44,522 nucleotides of DNA from Thermodesulfovibrio sp. (GTDB lineage: Bacteria; Nitrospirota; Thermodesulfovibrionia; Thermodesulfovibrionales; Thermodesulfovibrionaceae): positions 1-44,522 of the forward strand of contig JANXBR010000003.1 in the NCBI GenBank assembly GCA_025060625.1. The letters run 5' to 3'. Positions 19,901 through 29,388 of this stretch are shown here, piece after piece; the stretch's first letter is position 1, and each line of letters opens with the position of its first letter. Made by a program: the position numbers and the translations under genes. The notes below the pieces were generated by a model. That model was not told the origin of the DNA. It did no database searches and saw only the letters and a program-made list of their open reading frames with translations.

Positions 19901-20059
19901 GATAAATGGCTAAAGGACAGAAAAAACCGCATCCTAAGCCTTGATGATATAAAACACTACTGTAAAGTTGCCACAGCCATTGACAAGACTATTCAGATGC
20001 AAAGCTTAATTGATAAAACATATTCTGAGTTAGAGAGAGAACTCATTAAATTTTTATAG
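16982..20059 (+). CDS. Type IIG/ISP-like restriction enzyme with fused N6-adenine methyltransferase
   Basis: PD-(D/E)xK-like NPDFRVWDGALHIVGYIEAK; motif I LDPAAGTLTFLAEA; motif IV NPPYS; C-terminal specificity-like region. Start moved to the internal Met (MKILEKYLDEIFKIY); upstream ORF extension looks non-coding. Confidence 0.88.
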   Translation: MKILEKYLDEIFKIYERGDSTEESFYSTLKDLISKWAKSKKYENIEITILPKKTEAGNPDFRVWDGALHIVGYIEAKAPTVENLDQIVTTEQIKRYLSIFPNLILTNFFEFRLYRGGSLIDRVQIGRPFLIHKLKTVPPPEKQKEFFELLEKFFSFSFPAITESKTLARELAKRTRFLRDILLEELKDRGNKELIGFYEAFKEYLIRGLTLKEFADLYSQTITYGLFAARVRSENGFSRKLAFYSIPHTIGILRDIFKFISLGDIPKQMEWIVDDISEVLASTDVKRILHQYFHEGKGSDPVIHFYETFLAEYDPEEREKRGVYYTPEPVVSYIVRSINWIIKNHFGKPDGLADHSVTVLDPAAGTLTFLAEAALLSINEFISKYGTGGKEDFIREHILKNFYAFELMMAPYAVGHLKMSFLLEEMGYKMKEDERFKFYLTNTLDMEELPETKLPGMSSLSEESHLAAEIKRKTPILVILGNPPYSVSSANKSDFIEKEMELYKEDVRSERNIQPLSDDYIKFIRFAHWKIQKEGKGIIGMITNNSYISGLIHRGMRKKLIESFDEIYILNLHGNSRIGEKSPDGSKDENVFDIQQGVAISIFVKKEKVRKECKVFYADLFGLRADKYEYLKNHDIATTAWKNLNPVEPYFFLIHKDFSMQNLYEKFLPVTEIFQFYSSGVKTHRDHFVVGFRREEVINRLRIFAGDLPDEIVKDTLKLKDTRDWNFKKAREEIKKLDWKDYIRQYSYRAFDNRYICYLPILIDRGCDRWDLMKNFFEKNIGLTTTRKTPENFGLLAFVCNSVGDIHLIGDQNYFFPLNLYQNQYENKKLFNENPTYEKTPNIKIEIFSSLAEFYKVEPTAESIFFYIYAVLYSNIYRTKYAEFLRIDFPRIPFTKDYELFRKMAELGQRLVNLHLLESPELDPPVAKFQGEGENKVEKIKYEDCKVFINKTQYFEGVKPQVWQYQIGGYQVCDKWLKDRKNRILSLDDIKHYCKVATAIDKTIQMQSLIDKTYSELERELIKFL

Positions 20060-20217
20060 ATTTTGATCATAATTCAAATCTAAATTTTGACCAAAAAGCA
20101 TAAATCTCCATGTCACATTAAGTAAAAATAGAAGTGCATAAAAAATCAATTTTTTCGGACCCTAAATTAATTATGCAAGAATAGCCAGATGGAAACTTTT
20201 TTAACTAAATATAAACT

Positions 20218-21219
20218 TTAGGATTCATACAATTTCAGGTATAAATTAAATTTATCATTGTCTATTAACTCTTTGGCGGAGTTGTAGAGTTTTTCAGCTT
20301 GATCAATTATTCCAAAGGATTCAAAGGTTTTCGCAAAATCAATATATATCCTTGCCCTTTCTTCTATGTTTTCTATTTTTCTGGCACATCTGAGATATCT
20401 CTGAAGCCACTTTATACCAATATCTCTTAGACCACATTTATACATAAATTCTCCAATTAAAATTAAATGGACAAATCTGAAATATACACCTTCAATGGAT
20501 TTTGTCTCTTTTTCGGCTTCTTTGAAGATTTTTATTGAATTTTCTTTAAGTCCAGCAAGATTTAGGCTAAAGGCTACACTTGCAAGACTTCTCACTCTAT
20601 CATAAGCATACTCACATTTCTTTGCCTCTGTGTGGGCTAAATTAAAAAGTCTCATACCTTCTCTTTCAAATCCAGCTAAATAATAAAGCATTGCAACAGG
20701 TGAAATAAATCTTGATTTGCTATATGGGTCAGACTTTGTATTGGCTAAATATTTAAGTTTTCTTAATATGAACTCATCATATATAGAAAGTCTAATCATA
20801 GCTTTTGCAATCATCCTCAAACAATAAAGGTCCCAGTAAACTGAATAGTGAGTTCCCATTACTAACTTTACAGCTTTAAGCCAGTATCTTTTTACCTTAA
20901 CCTCTGCATTTAACAAGGCATTTACAAGTTCTCCAAGGCTTTTCATACGTTCATCGTCATCTTCTATCCTATTAATCACATTAAACGCAATATCCCATTT
21001 TTCATTCTCTATTAATATACTCAAAATATCCTTAAAAGCCTTTATTTTAATAGACTCTGAAGTTATCCTTCCTGATGATTCTAATGAGGCTTTATATAGA
21101 GCTTTTTTAGCAAAAATTTTTGATAGATTTAGAAAAGCCCTGTCTTTATTATATGAATTAATAAAGACTCTCTTTTCTAATCTCTCAATTATACTCTTCC
21201 AATCAGTTTTCATCTTCAT
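20218..21219 (-). CDS. Alpha-helical (TPR-like) repeat protein of unknown function
   Basis: Repeating helical pairs with A..F/L..G spacing (AHTEAKKCEYAYDRVRSLASVAFSLNLAGLKENSIKIFKEAEKETKSI); likely start MKMKTDWKS. Confidence 0.6.
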   Translation of the reverse strand: MKMKTDWKSIIERLEKRVFINSYNKDRAFLNLSKIFAKKALYKASLESSGRITSESIKIKAFKDILSILIENEKWDIAFNVINRIEDDDERMKSLGELVNALLNAEVKVKRYWLKAVKLVMGTHYSVYWDLYCLRMIAKAMIRLSIYDEFILRKLKYLANTKSDPYSKSRFISPVAMLYYLAGFEREGMRLFNLAHTEAKKCEYAYDRVRSLASVAFSLNLAGLKENSIKIFKEAEKETKSIEGVYFRFVHLILIGEFMYKCGLRDIGIKWLQRYLRCARKIENIEERARIYIDFAKTFESFGIIDQAEKLYNSAKELIDNDKFNLYLKLYES

Positions 21220-21226
21220 TGAAAAT

Positions 21227-21445
21227 TTAAGGAAATCGTAGTGAAAAATGCAAAAAGACAGAAGTTGAATAGCCAAAGACTATCAATGAAAAGATATTCT
21301 CAAAAATGTTTCCCAAACCTTTAATAACCAAATCAAGAATATATATTACAATACATGCAAAAGCGAACAATAATAAAATACCACAAAAAAAGTAAAAAAG
21401 ACATATTGAAAATTTGAAGGCAAAGCAGATAAAAAATGAAGGCAT
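21227..21445 (-). CDS. Small membrane protein, unknown
   Basis: 72 aa, hydrophobic, tightly packed between two same-strand ORFs. Confidence 0.4.
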   Translation of the reverse strand: MPSFFICFAFKFSICLFYFFCGILLLFAFACIVIYILDLVIKGLGNIFENIFSLIVFGYSTSVFLHFSLRFP

Positions 21446-21447
21446 TG

Positions 21448-21666
21448 CTAATCCTTTCTTTTGAATCTCTTCCTTACCTCAGATAAGGTATCAATTACAA
21501 ATCCAATAACCATTACAACTACAAGAGCAATAATCAAGTATGAAATAAAAATTCCCAATTTTTCATTTAGTTGATATAATAAAGCTCCAAACATTACCCC
21601 TATAAAAACAAAAACCATGAGTCCCGTTCCAAATCTGTTTATTCTCACAAAAAACCACCAAAACAT
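21448..21666 (-). CDS. Small membrane protein, unknown
   Basis: 72 aa with two TM segments and basic tail EVRKRFKRKD. Confidence 0.45.
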   Translation of the reverse strand: MFWWFFVRINRFGTGLMVFVFIGVMFGALLYQLNEKLGIFISYLIIALVVVMVIGFVIDTLSEVRKRFKRKD

Positions 21667-21873
21667 CTTTGATAGTATATCAAAAAACTTATTTAAATAA
21701 CATATTCTTCCTATGGAATAAAATTTAGATTGGTTCAGGTTTTATTTTGTTGAGTATGCTTTATTTTATGTTCTTCATTCTGATATGAGCTTATTTTAAA
21801 ATATATGCGAATTTATTAGGGAAAGATTAATAAAAAAGTTCTGCTAAATTTGCTTGGATTTTTTATGGGCTAA

Positions 21874-22232
21874 ATGATTGAAGCCTTAGTTATTCAGCTT
21901 GGAACAAAAATTTAAGTGGATTTCAAACCAAGTTTATCAAAGCCTTTTTAGTCTCTGTTTTAGGTTACATAGTTTCATTTATTGCAGGTTTTATACTTGG
22001 AGTATTCTTTGCGAAAATGGGATATGGACTTAGTATAGGGAGTCTTACAATTTTTCTGCTTGTTGGTTTAATTTCTCAGGCATTGGTCATTAGAGTAATA
22101 GTAAAGCCTCCTCAGGGTGGTTCACTTAGTTTTTTAAGAGCAGTTAGCATAAGTGGATTTCAAACTCTTGCTGGCTTGATATTTATGTTTTTACTCGGTT
22201 TTATCTTGAATATACTTAATATAAAAGCATAG
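21874..22232 (+). pseudogene. Frameshifted small membrane protein
   Basis: MIEALVIQLGTK stops at TAA (21913-21915); the -1 frame continues ...LSGFQTKFIKAFLVSVLGYIVSFIAGFILGVFFAKMGYGLSIGSLTIFLLVG... into the 22017 ORF; break at an A5 run (21906-21910). Confidence 0.5.
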
Positions 22233-22285
22233 TTTCCTCGGACTGCTTATTAGCTTTGTTATTCTAAAATAGATTATACTATTTT

Positions 22286-23488
22286 GTGATGTTTCCCCAG
22301 AATGAATATGAGATATTAAAAATAATCGGCAGAAAATTCAATCTTTTTGAAGAGGACCTCCAGCTTTATCCCTTAGATGAAAAAATTAGAGACTCTAAGT
22401 TTTTAGTGCTTGGTGGTGCTGGAAGTATTGGAAGTGCTGTGGTCAAAGAAATTTTCAAGAGGAATCCACAAGTTCTCCATGTAGTTGACCTTTCAGAAAA
22501 TAATCTTGCCGAGCTTGTAAGGGACATTAGAAGTAGTCTTGGATATATTGAGGGAGATTTCAAAACCTTTGCAATAGACATAGGAACAGACATATATGAT
22601 AAGTTTTTTAATGACTCTGTTATTTATGACTATATTCTGAACTTTTCAGCTCTAAAACATGTAAGGAGTGAGAAAGATCCTTACACGCTTATGAGAATGA
22701 TTGAGGTAAACATTCTAAATACAATAAAAACCTTAGAACAATCAATAAAAAAAGGTGTAAAAAAATACTTTTGTGTTTCAACCGATAAAGCTACAAATCC
22801 AGTAAATATGATGGGTGCATCCAAGAGAATCATGGAGTTATTTTTAGTAGATTACTCAAATAAAATTGATATTTCAACAGCAAGATTCGCCAATGTGGCT
22901 TTCAGTGACGGAAGTCTTCTTCATAGCTTTATTATGAGAATTCAAAAACTCCAGCCTATTGTGATTCCCAAAAATGTAAAGAGATATTTTATTACACAGA
23001 GAGAATCAGCCATACTCTGTCTTTTAAGTTGCCTTTATGGAAACAATCTTGAGATATTCTTTCCTAAACTTAACTCAGAGCAACATATGAAAGATTTCTG
23101 GGAAATTGCTAAAAATCTACTGAACTATCTTGGCTATGAACCATATTTAACTGAAAAAGAGCAGGAAGCAAGAAACCTGTCAACAACTTTACCTAAGGAG
23201 GGCAGATGGGCATGCTATCTGTCTGATACAGACACTACTGGTGAGAAAGAGTACGAGGAATTTTATAGTGATACTGATCAAATAGACTGGAACAGGTTCA
23301 AAGACATTGGAGTCATAAAGATGAAACTCAATTTTAGAAGAGAAAAATTAACACACTTTGTCTCAGAGATTAAGAGAATGAGAGAGAAAGGAAGCTGGAA
23401 CAAAGCCAACCTCATTGCATTATTCATAGAGATTTTACCTGAGTTCAGGCATTTAGAAAGGCAGAAGTATCTTGATGAAAAGATGTGA
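22286..23488 (+). CDS. Nucleotide-sugar 4,6-dehydratase (CapD/polysaccharide-biosynthesis SDR type), first step of nonulosonate pathway
   Basis: FLVLGGAGSIGSAVVKEIF, FSALKHVRSEKDPYTLMRMIEVN, VSTDKATNPVNMMGASKRIMEL. Confidence 0.85.
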   Translation: MMFPQNEYEILKIIGRKFNLFEEDLQLYPLDEKIRDSKFLVLGGAGSIGSAVVKEIFKRNPQVLHVVDLSENNLAELVRDIRSSLGYIEGDFKTFAIDIGTDIYDKFFNDSVIYDYILNFSALKHVRSEKDPYTLMRMIEVNILNTIKTLEQSIKKGVKKYFCVSTDKATNPVNMMGASKRIMELFLVDYSNKIDISTARFANVAFSDGSLLHSFIMRIQKLQPIVIPKNVKRYFITQRESAILCLLSCLYGNNLEIFFPKLNSEQHMKDFWEIAKNLLNYLGYEPYLTEKEQEARNLSTTLPKEGRWACYLSDTDTTGEKEYEEFYSDTDQIDWNRFKDIGVIKMKLNFRREKLTHFVSEIKRMREKGSWNKANLIALFIEILPEFRHLERQKYLDEKM

Positions 23489-24642
23489 TGAAAAAATTTG
23501 AAAAAATATTAAACTTTATCAAGAACATTTACGGAAAACAAAAAATAGGACTCCATGAACCTGTTTTTTTGGGAAAGGAAAAGGAATATCTGATAGAATG
23601 TTTAAAATCAACAAAAGTATCCTATATTGGAGAATATGTTACTGAATTTGAGAAAAAAATCAGTGAATATACTGCAAGCAGCTATGCCATAGCAGTAGTA
23701 AATGCCACATCAGGTCTTCATATAGCCTTAAAAGTGGCTGGTGTAAATATTGATCATGAAGTAATAACCCAACCTCTTACTTTTGTTGCCACTGCAAATG
23801 CAATATCTTACTGTGGAGCTCATCCTGTTTTTATTGATGTAGATAGGGATACTCTTGGAATGAGTCCTGAAAGCCTAAGTAACTTTTTAAAGAAATTTGC
23901 TACTTTAAAGAATGGAAAACTCGTTAATAAAAAAACTAAAAGGAGGCTTTCAGCTGTTGTTCCTGTTCATGTATTCGGTCATCCCTGTAGAATAGATGAA
24001 ATTGTAAGTATAGCCAATGAGTATGGTCTTTTAGTCATTGAAGATGCCGCTGAAGCTTTGGGTAGTTTTTACAAGGGAAGGCACTGTGGAACCTTTGGTA
24101 AAATGGCAGTAATTAGTTTTAATGGCAATAAAATAATAACCACTGGTGGAGGGGGGATAATTTTAACCAATGACAAGATATTAGCTGATAAAATAAAACA
24201 TCTTACGACAACTGCGAAAGTACCACACCCATGGGAGTATTATCATGATGAAATTGGCTTTAACTACAGAATGCCCAATATTAACTCTGCACTTGGTTTA
24301 GCTCAGATGGAATATTTTGATAAGATACTAAATGATAAAAGAGAACTTGCCAGTATCTATGAAAAATTTTTTAATGAGATTCAAATTCCCTTCATAAAAG
24401 AACCCCAAAATTCAAGATCAAACTACTGGCTAAATGGAATATTAATGAAAAACAGCAAAGAGAGAGACATTCTACTGGCATATTTAAATAATGAGGGAGT
24501 TAATGCAAGGGCAGCATGGAGACTACTTTTTAGGCTAAAAATGTATGAAAAATCTTTTTATACCTCCTGTGAGAATGCAGAGTGGCTTGCCGATAGAATT
24601 GTAAATATACCAAGTAGTTGCAGGTTAAATAAATTAACATGA
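23485..24642 (+). CDS. legC: PLP-dependent sugar aminotransferase (DegT/DnrJ/EryC1; LegC-like)
   Basis: EPVFLGKEKEYLIECLKSTKVSYIGEYVTEFEKK; VIEDAAEALGSFYKGRHCGTFG; SFNGNKIITTGGGG. Confidence 0.87.
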   Translation: MMKKFEKILNFIKNIYGKQKIGLHEPVFLGKEKEYLIECLKSTKVSYIGEYVTEFEKKISEYTASSYAIAVVNATSGLHIALKVAGVNIDHEVITQPLTFVATANAISYCGAHPVFIDVDRDTLGMSPESLSNFLKKFATLKNGKLVNKKTKRRLSAVVPVHVFGHPCRIDEIVSIANEYGLLVIEDAAEALGSFYKGRHCGTFGKMAVISFNGNKIITTGGGGIILTNDKILADKIKHLTTTAKVPHPWEYYHDEIGFNYRMPNINSALGLAQMEYFDKILNDKRELASIYEKFFNEIQIPFIKEPQNSRSNYWLNGILMKNSKERDILLAYLNNEGVNARAAWRLLFRLKMYEKSFYTSCENAEWLADRIVNIPSSCRLNKLT

Positions 24643-25214
24643 AAGAAAAAATAATATTAATTGGTGGTGGGGGGCATTGCAGATCAGTAATTGATGTGAT
24701 AGAATGTGAGGGAAGATTTGAGATTTACGGAATTGTAGATGTAAAGGATAAGATAGGCAAGAAAATATTTGAATATGAAATTATAGGAAGCGATGAAGAC
24801 CTTTATATGCTTTTCAATAAGGTAAAAAATGCCTTAATTACCGTTGGTCATATATATGACAACTCAAGGAGAGTAGAACTTTTTAAACTATGTGAAGAAA
24901 TTGGCTTCATAATGCCAAATGTGATTTCTCCCTTTGCCTATGTATCAAAATATGCAAGCTTAGGTAAAGGCAATGTTATCATGCATTATGCTGTGGTCAA
25001 TGCAGGAGCTAAAATAGGAAACAACTGCATTATAAATACAAGAGCATTAATAGAGCATGATGTAGTTGTTGAAGACCACTGCCACATAAGTACAGGAGCT
25101 ATTGTAAATGGTGGAACTGTTGTGAGGGAAAACACATTTCTTGGCAGTAACTCTGTTTCTAAGGAGTATACTGAAGTGAGTGGATTTATCAAAGCTGGGA
25201 GTATTGTTAAATAG
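24639..25214 (+). CDS. Acyltransferase, left-handed beta-helix (NeuD/LegH/PglD-like)
   Basis: IILIGGGGHCRSVIDVIE; hexapeptide repeats; in-operon overlap. Confidence 0.88.
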   Translation: MKEKIILIGGGGHCRSVIDVIECEGRFEIYGIVDVKDKIGKKIFEYEIIGSDEDLYMLFNKVKNALITVGHIYDNSRRVELFKLCEEIGFIMPNVISPFAYVSKYASLGKGNVIMHYAVVNAGAKIGNNCIINTRALIEHDVVVEDHCHISTGAIVNGGTVVRENTFLGSNSVSKEYTEVSGFIKAGSIVK

Positions 25215-25223
25215 GGAAAAGAG

Positions 25224-26237
25224 ATGGAGACATCAAATAGAGTTTTTATAATTGCTGAAGCTGGAGTTAATCATAATGGAAGCATAGAAAATGCTAAAAA
25301 ACTCGTTGATATTGCAGTCGAGGCTGGAGCTGACGCAGTTAAATTTCAGACCTATAAGGCTAAAAATCTTGTAACTCATGATGCTGATTTGACTGAATAC
25401 CAGAGAAAAAATTTAGGCATAAAAAAGTCTCAATATGATATGTTAAGGGAGCTTGAGCTTTCATATAAAGATTTTGAAAAACTCAAGCTTTATTGCGATA
25501 AACTCAAAATCATTTTCATGTCCACTCCCTTTGACATAGAAAGTGCAAGATTTTTAAGAGATTTAGGAATGGACATTTTTAAAATTGCATCAGGAGAAAT
25601 AACCAACTATCCATTGTTAAGAGAGGTGGGAGGTTATGGAAAGAATGTAATTCTCTCATCTGGAATGTCCGATCTTGGAGAGATTGAAGATGCCCTGGAT
25701 TTACTCATTGAGTTTGGAACAAAAAGAGATAAAATTACTGTTTTACATTGTCTTTCTCAGTATCCAGCTCCATATAATGAGGTAAATCTCCTTGCGATGC
25801 AAACAATTAAAGAGGCATTCAAAATAAGGGTAGGTTATTCAGACCACACACCCGGTATAGAAATTGCAATTGCAGCAACTGCAATGGGAGCTAAAGTGAT
25901 AGAGAAACACTTTACCGTTGACAGAAATCTACCAGGTCCTGACCACAAAGCAAGTCTTGAACCAGATGAACTAAGGAAAATGATTGAGGCTATAAGAAAT
26001 GTTGAAATGGCAATGGGAGATGGAATTAAAAGAATAGCCAAATCAGAAATAAAAAATATCACCTTAGTAAGAAAAAGCATTGTTGCTAAAAAAAATATAA
26101 AAAAGGGCGATATTCTTAATGAAGAAAACATTACAACTAAAAGACCAGCAATGGGAATTAATCCAATGAGATGGAATGAGGTCATAGGAAAAGTAGCAAA
26201 GAGAGATTTTAAGGAAGGTGAATTAATTGAACTATAA
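25224..26237 (+). CDS. legI: Nonulosonate (legionaminate) synthase, NeuB family
   Basis: FIIAEAGVNHNGSIENAKKLVDIAVEAGADAVKFQTYKA; C-terminal SAF domain. Confidence 0.93.
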   Translation: METSNRVFIIAEAGVNHNGSIENAKKLVDIAVEAGADAVKFQTYKAKNLVTHDADLTEYQRKNLGIKKSQYDMLRELELSYKDFEKLKLYCDKLKIIFMSTPFDIESARFLRDLGMDIFKIASGEITNYPLLREVGGYGKNVILSSGMSDLGEIEDALDLLIEFGTKRDKITVLHCLSQYPAPYNEVNLLAMQTIKEAFKIRVGYSDHTPGIEIAIAATAMGAKVIEKHFTVDRNLPGPDHKASLEPDELRKMIEAIRNVEMAMGDGIKRIAKSEIKNITLVRKSIVAKKNIKKGDILNEENITTKRPAMGINPMRWNEVIGKVAKRDFKEGELIEL

Positions 26238-26255
26238 ATTAAAAAAATTCAACCC

Positions 26256-27386
26256 ATGAGAGGGAAGAAAAAAATATGTGTATTTACTGGTTCAAGAGCT
26301 GAGTATGGCTTACTAAAACCTCTTTTGGAGGATATAAAAAAAGAACCTCTTTTTGATCTTCAAATATTAGTATCTGGAATGCATCTTTCCCATGAATTTG
26401 GACTCACATACAGAGAAATTGAAAATGACGGATTTGTGATAAATGAAAAGGTTGAGATGCTTATCTGTTCAGACTCTCCAGTGGGAATGGCAAAATCCAT
26501 AGGAATTGGAATAGTTGGATATACCGATGCTTTACAGAGACTTAAACCAGACTTAGCTATAGTACTTGGAGACCGTTATGAAGCCTTAGCCTTTGCATTA
26601 ACTTCCTATACAATGGGAATAAAGTTGGCTCATCTTTATGGGGGAGAAACCACCTTGGGAAGCTTAGATGATGGATTTAGAAATGCCATAACTATGCTTT
26701 CATCCATTCATTTCACCTCAACGGAAAAATACAGAGAAAACTTAGTAAAAAAAGGCATCTCAAAAGATAGGGTATTTACAGTTGGTGCCTTAGGTATTGA
26801 CAACATCATGAGAATGAAACTTCTTAGTAAAAATGAGCTTGAAAAAGAGCTTGGTGTCAACTTTATGAAGAAAAATCTTCTAATAACCTTTCATCCTGAG
26901 ACAAAGGAACATGGGAAAAATGGGAGATACTTGAATGAACTTCTTAAAAGCTTGGATGAACTGGATGATACTTTATTAATTTTTACAAAGTCCAATTCTG
27001 ATGCTGAAGGAAGACTCATAAATACCATAATAGAAGAATATGTCAGAAAAAATAAAAACAAAGCAGTAGTATTTTCCAACTTGGGACAGAAAAAATATCT
27101 ATCTATAATAAAACTTGTTGATGCCGTCGTAGGAAATTCATCAAGTGGAATAATAGAGGCTCCTTCATTGAAGACTCCTACAATAAACATAGGTGATAGA
27201 CAGAAGGGAAGAATAAAAGCAAGGTCAGTAATTGATTGTCCTGCCAAATATGAGGAGATAAAGAAGGCATTAAATTTGCTATATGATAAAAACTTTAGAG
27301 AGTCCATAAAGAGAATAAAAAATCCCTATGGAGACGGAAATGCTTCAAAGAGGATTTTGGATATATTAAAGAAAATTAAATGGTGA
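26256..27386 (+). CDS. legG: Hydrolyzing UDP-sugar 2-epimerase (NeuC/LegG-like)
   Basis: KKICVFTGSRAEYGLLKPLL; LAIVLGDRYEALAFA; GNSSSGIIEAPSLKTPTINIGDRQKGR. Confidence 0.93.
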   Translation: MRGKKKICVFTGSRAEYGLLKPLLEDIKKEPLFDLQILVSGMHLSHEFGLTYREIENDGFVINEKVEMLICSDSPVGMAKSIGIGIVGYTDALQRLKPDLAIVLGDRYEALAFALTSYTMGIKLAHLYGGETTLGSLDDGFRNAITMLSSIHFTSTEKYRENLVKKGISKDRVFTVGALGIDNIMRMKLLSKNELEKELGVNFMKKNLLITFHPETKEHGKNGRYLNELLKSLDELDDTLLIFTKSNSDAEGRLINTIIEEYVRKNKNKAVVFSNLGQKKYLSIIKLVDAVVGNSSSGIIEAPSLKTPTINIGDRQKGRIKARSVIDCPAKYEEIKKALNLLYDKNFRESIKRIKNPYGDGNASKRILDILKKIKW

Positions 27387-27389
27387 GTT

Positions 27390-28472
27390 ATGTCACTAAA
27401 GAAGGACTTTGAAAAGTTTACCGTAGATTTGAATGAAGAACTTATAACAGTCCTTAAAAAACTTAATGAAACAGGGAAAAAAGTTCTTTTTGTATCAGAA
27501 AATGGAAAACTAATTGGTACAATTACTGACGGAGACATAAGAAGGTATATGCTTAAAATTGGAAAAATTGAGGGATTCGTTAGAGATTTTTATAATCCCG
27601 ATCCTGTCACTATAAACTACAGGGATATTAACAAAATTGACATAAGAAAAATCTTCAATGATGCCAAAGTAGAAATAATACCAGTAATAAATGGTAATAG
27701 AATAATAAAGGGATATCTTGAATGGTCTGATTTTGTCTCTGATAAAGATTTTGAAATTGTAGAAAAAATTGAATTTGATATTCCAGTTATTATCATGGCA
27801 GGCGGAAAAGGAACAAGACTAAAACCTTTCACTGATGTTCTTCCCAAACCCCTTATTCCTCTTGGAGATAAAACAGCAATGGAAAAAATCATTGAAAATT
27901 TTAAGAAGTTTGGTCTAAAAAATTTTTATACCATTGTTAATTTTAAAGGCAACATAATAGAGGCATATTTTAATACAATAAAAAAGGATTATAGTTTAAA
28001 ATTTATATGGGAGGAGGAGTTTTTAGGAACTGTTGGCGGACTGAAACTAATTGAGAAAATTATTCCCGATCAAGACTTCTTTGTTTCAAACTGCGATATC
28101 ATAGTTAAAGCTAATTTAAAAGAAATACTGGACTTTCATCTAAATAACAAATCAATTTTTACATCTATAACCTCTATTCATCATCATAAAATACCCTATG
28201 GAGTTGTTGAGATAAACCGTGGTGGAACTATTGAAAAAATAGTAGAAAAACCTGAATTTGTATTTCAAATAAACACAGGAGTCTATCTTCTAAATAGAAG
28301 GGCTTTAAAATATATTCCAGAAGGTCAATATTTTGACATGCCACAGCTCATAGAAAAATTGATTCAAAATCATGAAAAGGTATATGCCTATCCTGTAAAG
28401 GAAAGCGATTACATTGACATAGGGCAGTGGTCTGAATATAAAAAAGTGTTAGATTTTCTACATAAACTCTGA
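27390..28472 (+). CDS. ptmE: Nucleotidyltransferase with N-terminal CBS pair (PtmE-like sugar-1-P guanylyltransferase)
   Basis: CBS region GKLIGTITDGDIRRYML; IIMAGGKGTRLKPFTDVLPKPLIPLGDKT. Confidence 0.87.
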   Translation: MSLKKDFEKFTVDLNEELITVLKKLNETGKKVLFVSENGKLIGTITDGDIRRYMLKIGKIEGFVRDFYNPDPVTINYRDINKIDIRKIFNDAKVEIIPVINGNRIIKGYLEWSDFVSDKDFEIVEKIEFDIPVIIMAGGKGTRLKPFTDVLPKPLIPLGDKTAMEKIIENFKKFGLKNFYTIVNFKGNIIEAYFNTIKKDYSLKFIWEEEFLGTVGGLKLIEKIIPDQDFFVSNCDIIVKANLKEILDFHLNNKSIFTSITSIHHHKIPYGVVEINRGGTIEKIVEKPEFVFQINTGVYLLNRRALKYIPEGQYFDMPQLIEKLIQNHEKVYAYPVKESDYIDIGQWSEYKKVLDFLHKL

Positions 28473-28479
28473 AGTACCA

Positions 28480-29388
28480 ATGAAAAAACTAAGAGTTTTA
28501 ATTGTTGGTTATGGCTCAATTGGTAAAAGACACAGAGAGGTACTGTCAAGATTTAATGAAGTATCGGAAATACACTTAGTTACAAGTCAAAACTTAGTAG
28601 ATACAATAACTTATAAAAACATAGAATCAGTCCCTTTAAATGACTATGATTATATAATCATTGCATCGGAGACAGCTAAACATTTTGAGCAGTTATCTTT
28701 TTTGATAAGAAAGGTGGATAAAAAATTAATCCTATGTGAAAAACCCTTATTCCATGAATACATAGAGTTTTATCCTGATAAAAACTCAGTTTTCGTTGGT
28801 TATGTTCTTAGATATCACCCAGTAATTAAGAGGATTAGAGAAATTCTCTCTGAAACTTCGGTTCTGGCAGTATCTGTTTACTGTGGTTCTTATCTACCTG
28901 AGTGGAGACCTGACCGAGACTACAGACAAACATACAGTGCTAAAAAATCAATGGGTGGTGGTGTTGTTTTAGATTTAAGTCATGAAATTGACTATATTCA
29001 ATTTTTATTTGGAAAAATATCAGAAATTAAATCTTATTCAGCTAAGATTTCAGACCTTGATATTGACTCTGAGGACTACTCATCAACAATAGGAAAAACA
29101 GAAAAAGGAGTATATTTTTCAATGACCTTAGACTACATAAGTAAAATCCCAATTAGAAAAATAATTGTCCACACAAACTCAGAAACCTTTATAGGAGACC
29201 TTTTTGAGAACTATCTCCTTTACAAAAAAACTAATGGTCTTCTGGTTAAAGAGTCCTTTGAAGGATTAACAAGAAACTATGTTTATGAACAGATGCACAG
29301 GGATATTCTCAATGAAAGACTGTTTTGCTGTAACTACTTAGAAGCCTTAGATGTATTAAGGATAGTAGATAAAATTAAAGGAGTTTAA
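28480..29388 (+). CDS. ptmF: Gfo/Idh/MocA-family oxidoreductase (PtmF-like)
   Basis: LRVLIVGYGSIGKRHREVL; LILCEKPLF; position between PtmE-like and CMP-transferase genes. Confidence 0.82.
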   Translation: MKKLRVLIVGYGSIGKRHREVLSRFNEVSEIHLVTSQNLVDTITYKNIESVPLNDYDYIIIASETAKHFEQLSFLIRKVDKKLILCEKPLFHEYIEFYPDKNSVFVGYVLRYHPVIKRIREILSETSVLAVSVYCGSYLPEWRPDRDYRQTYSAKKSMGGGVVLDLSHEIDYIQFLFGKISEIKSYSAKISDLDIDSEDYSSTIGKTEKGVYFSMTLDYISKIPIRKIIVHTNSETFIGDLFENYLLYKKTNGLLVKESFEGLTRNYVYEQMHRDILNERLFCCNYLEALDVLRIVDKIKGV

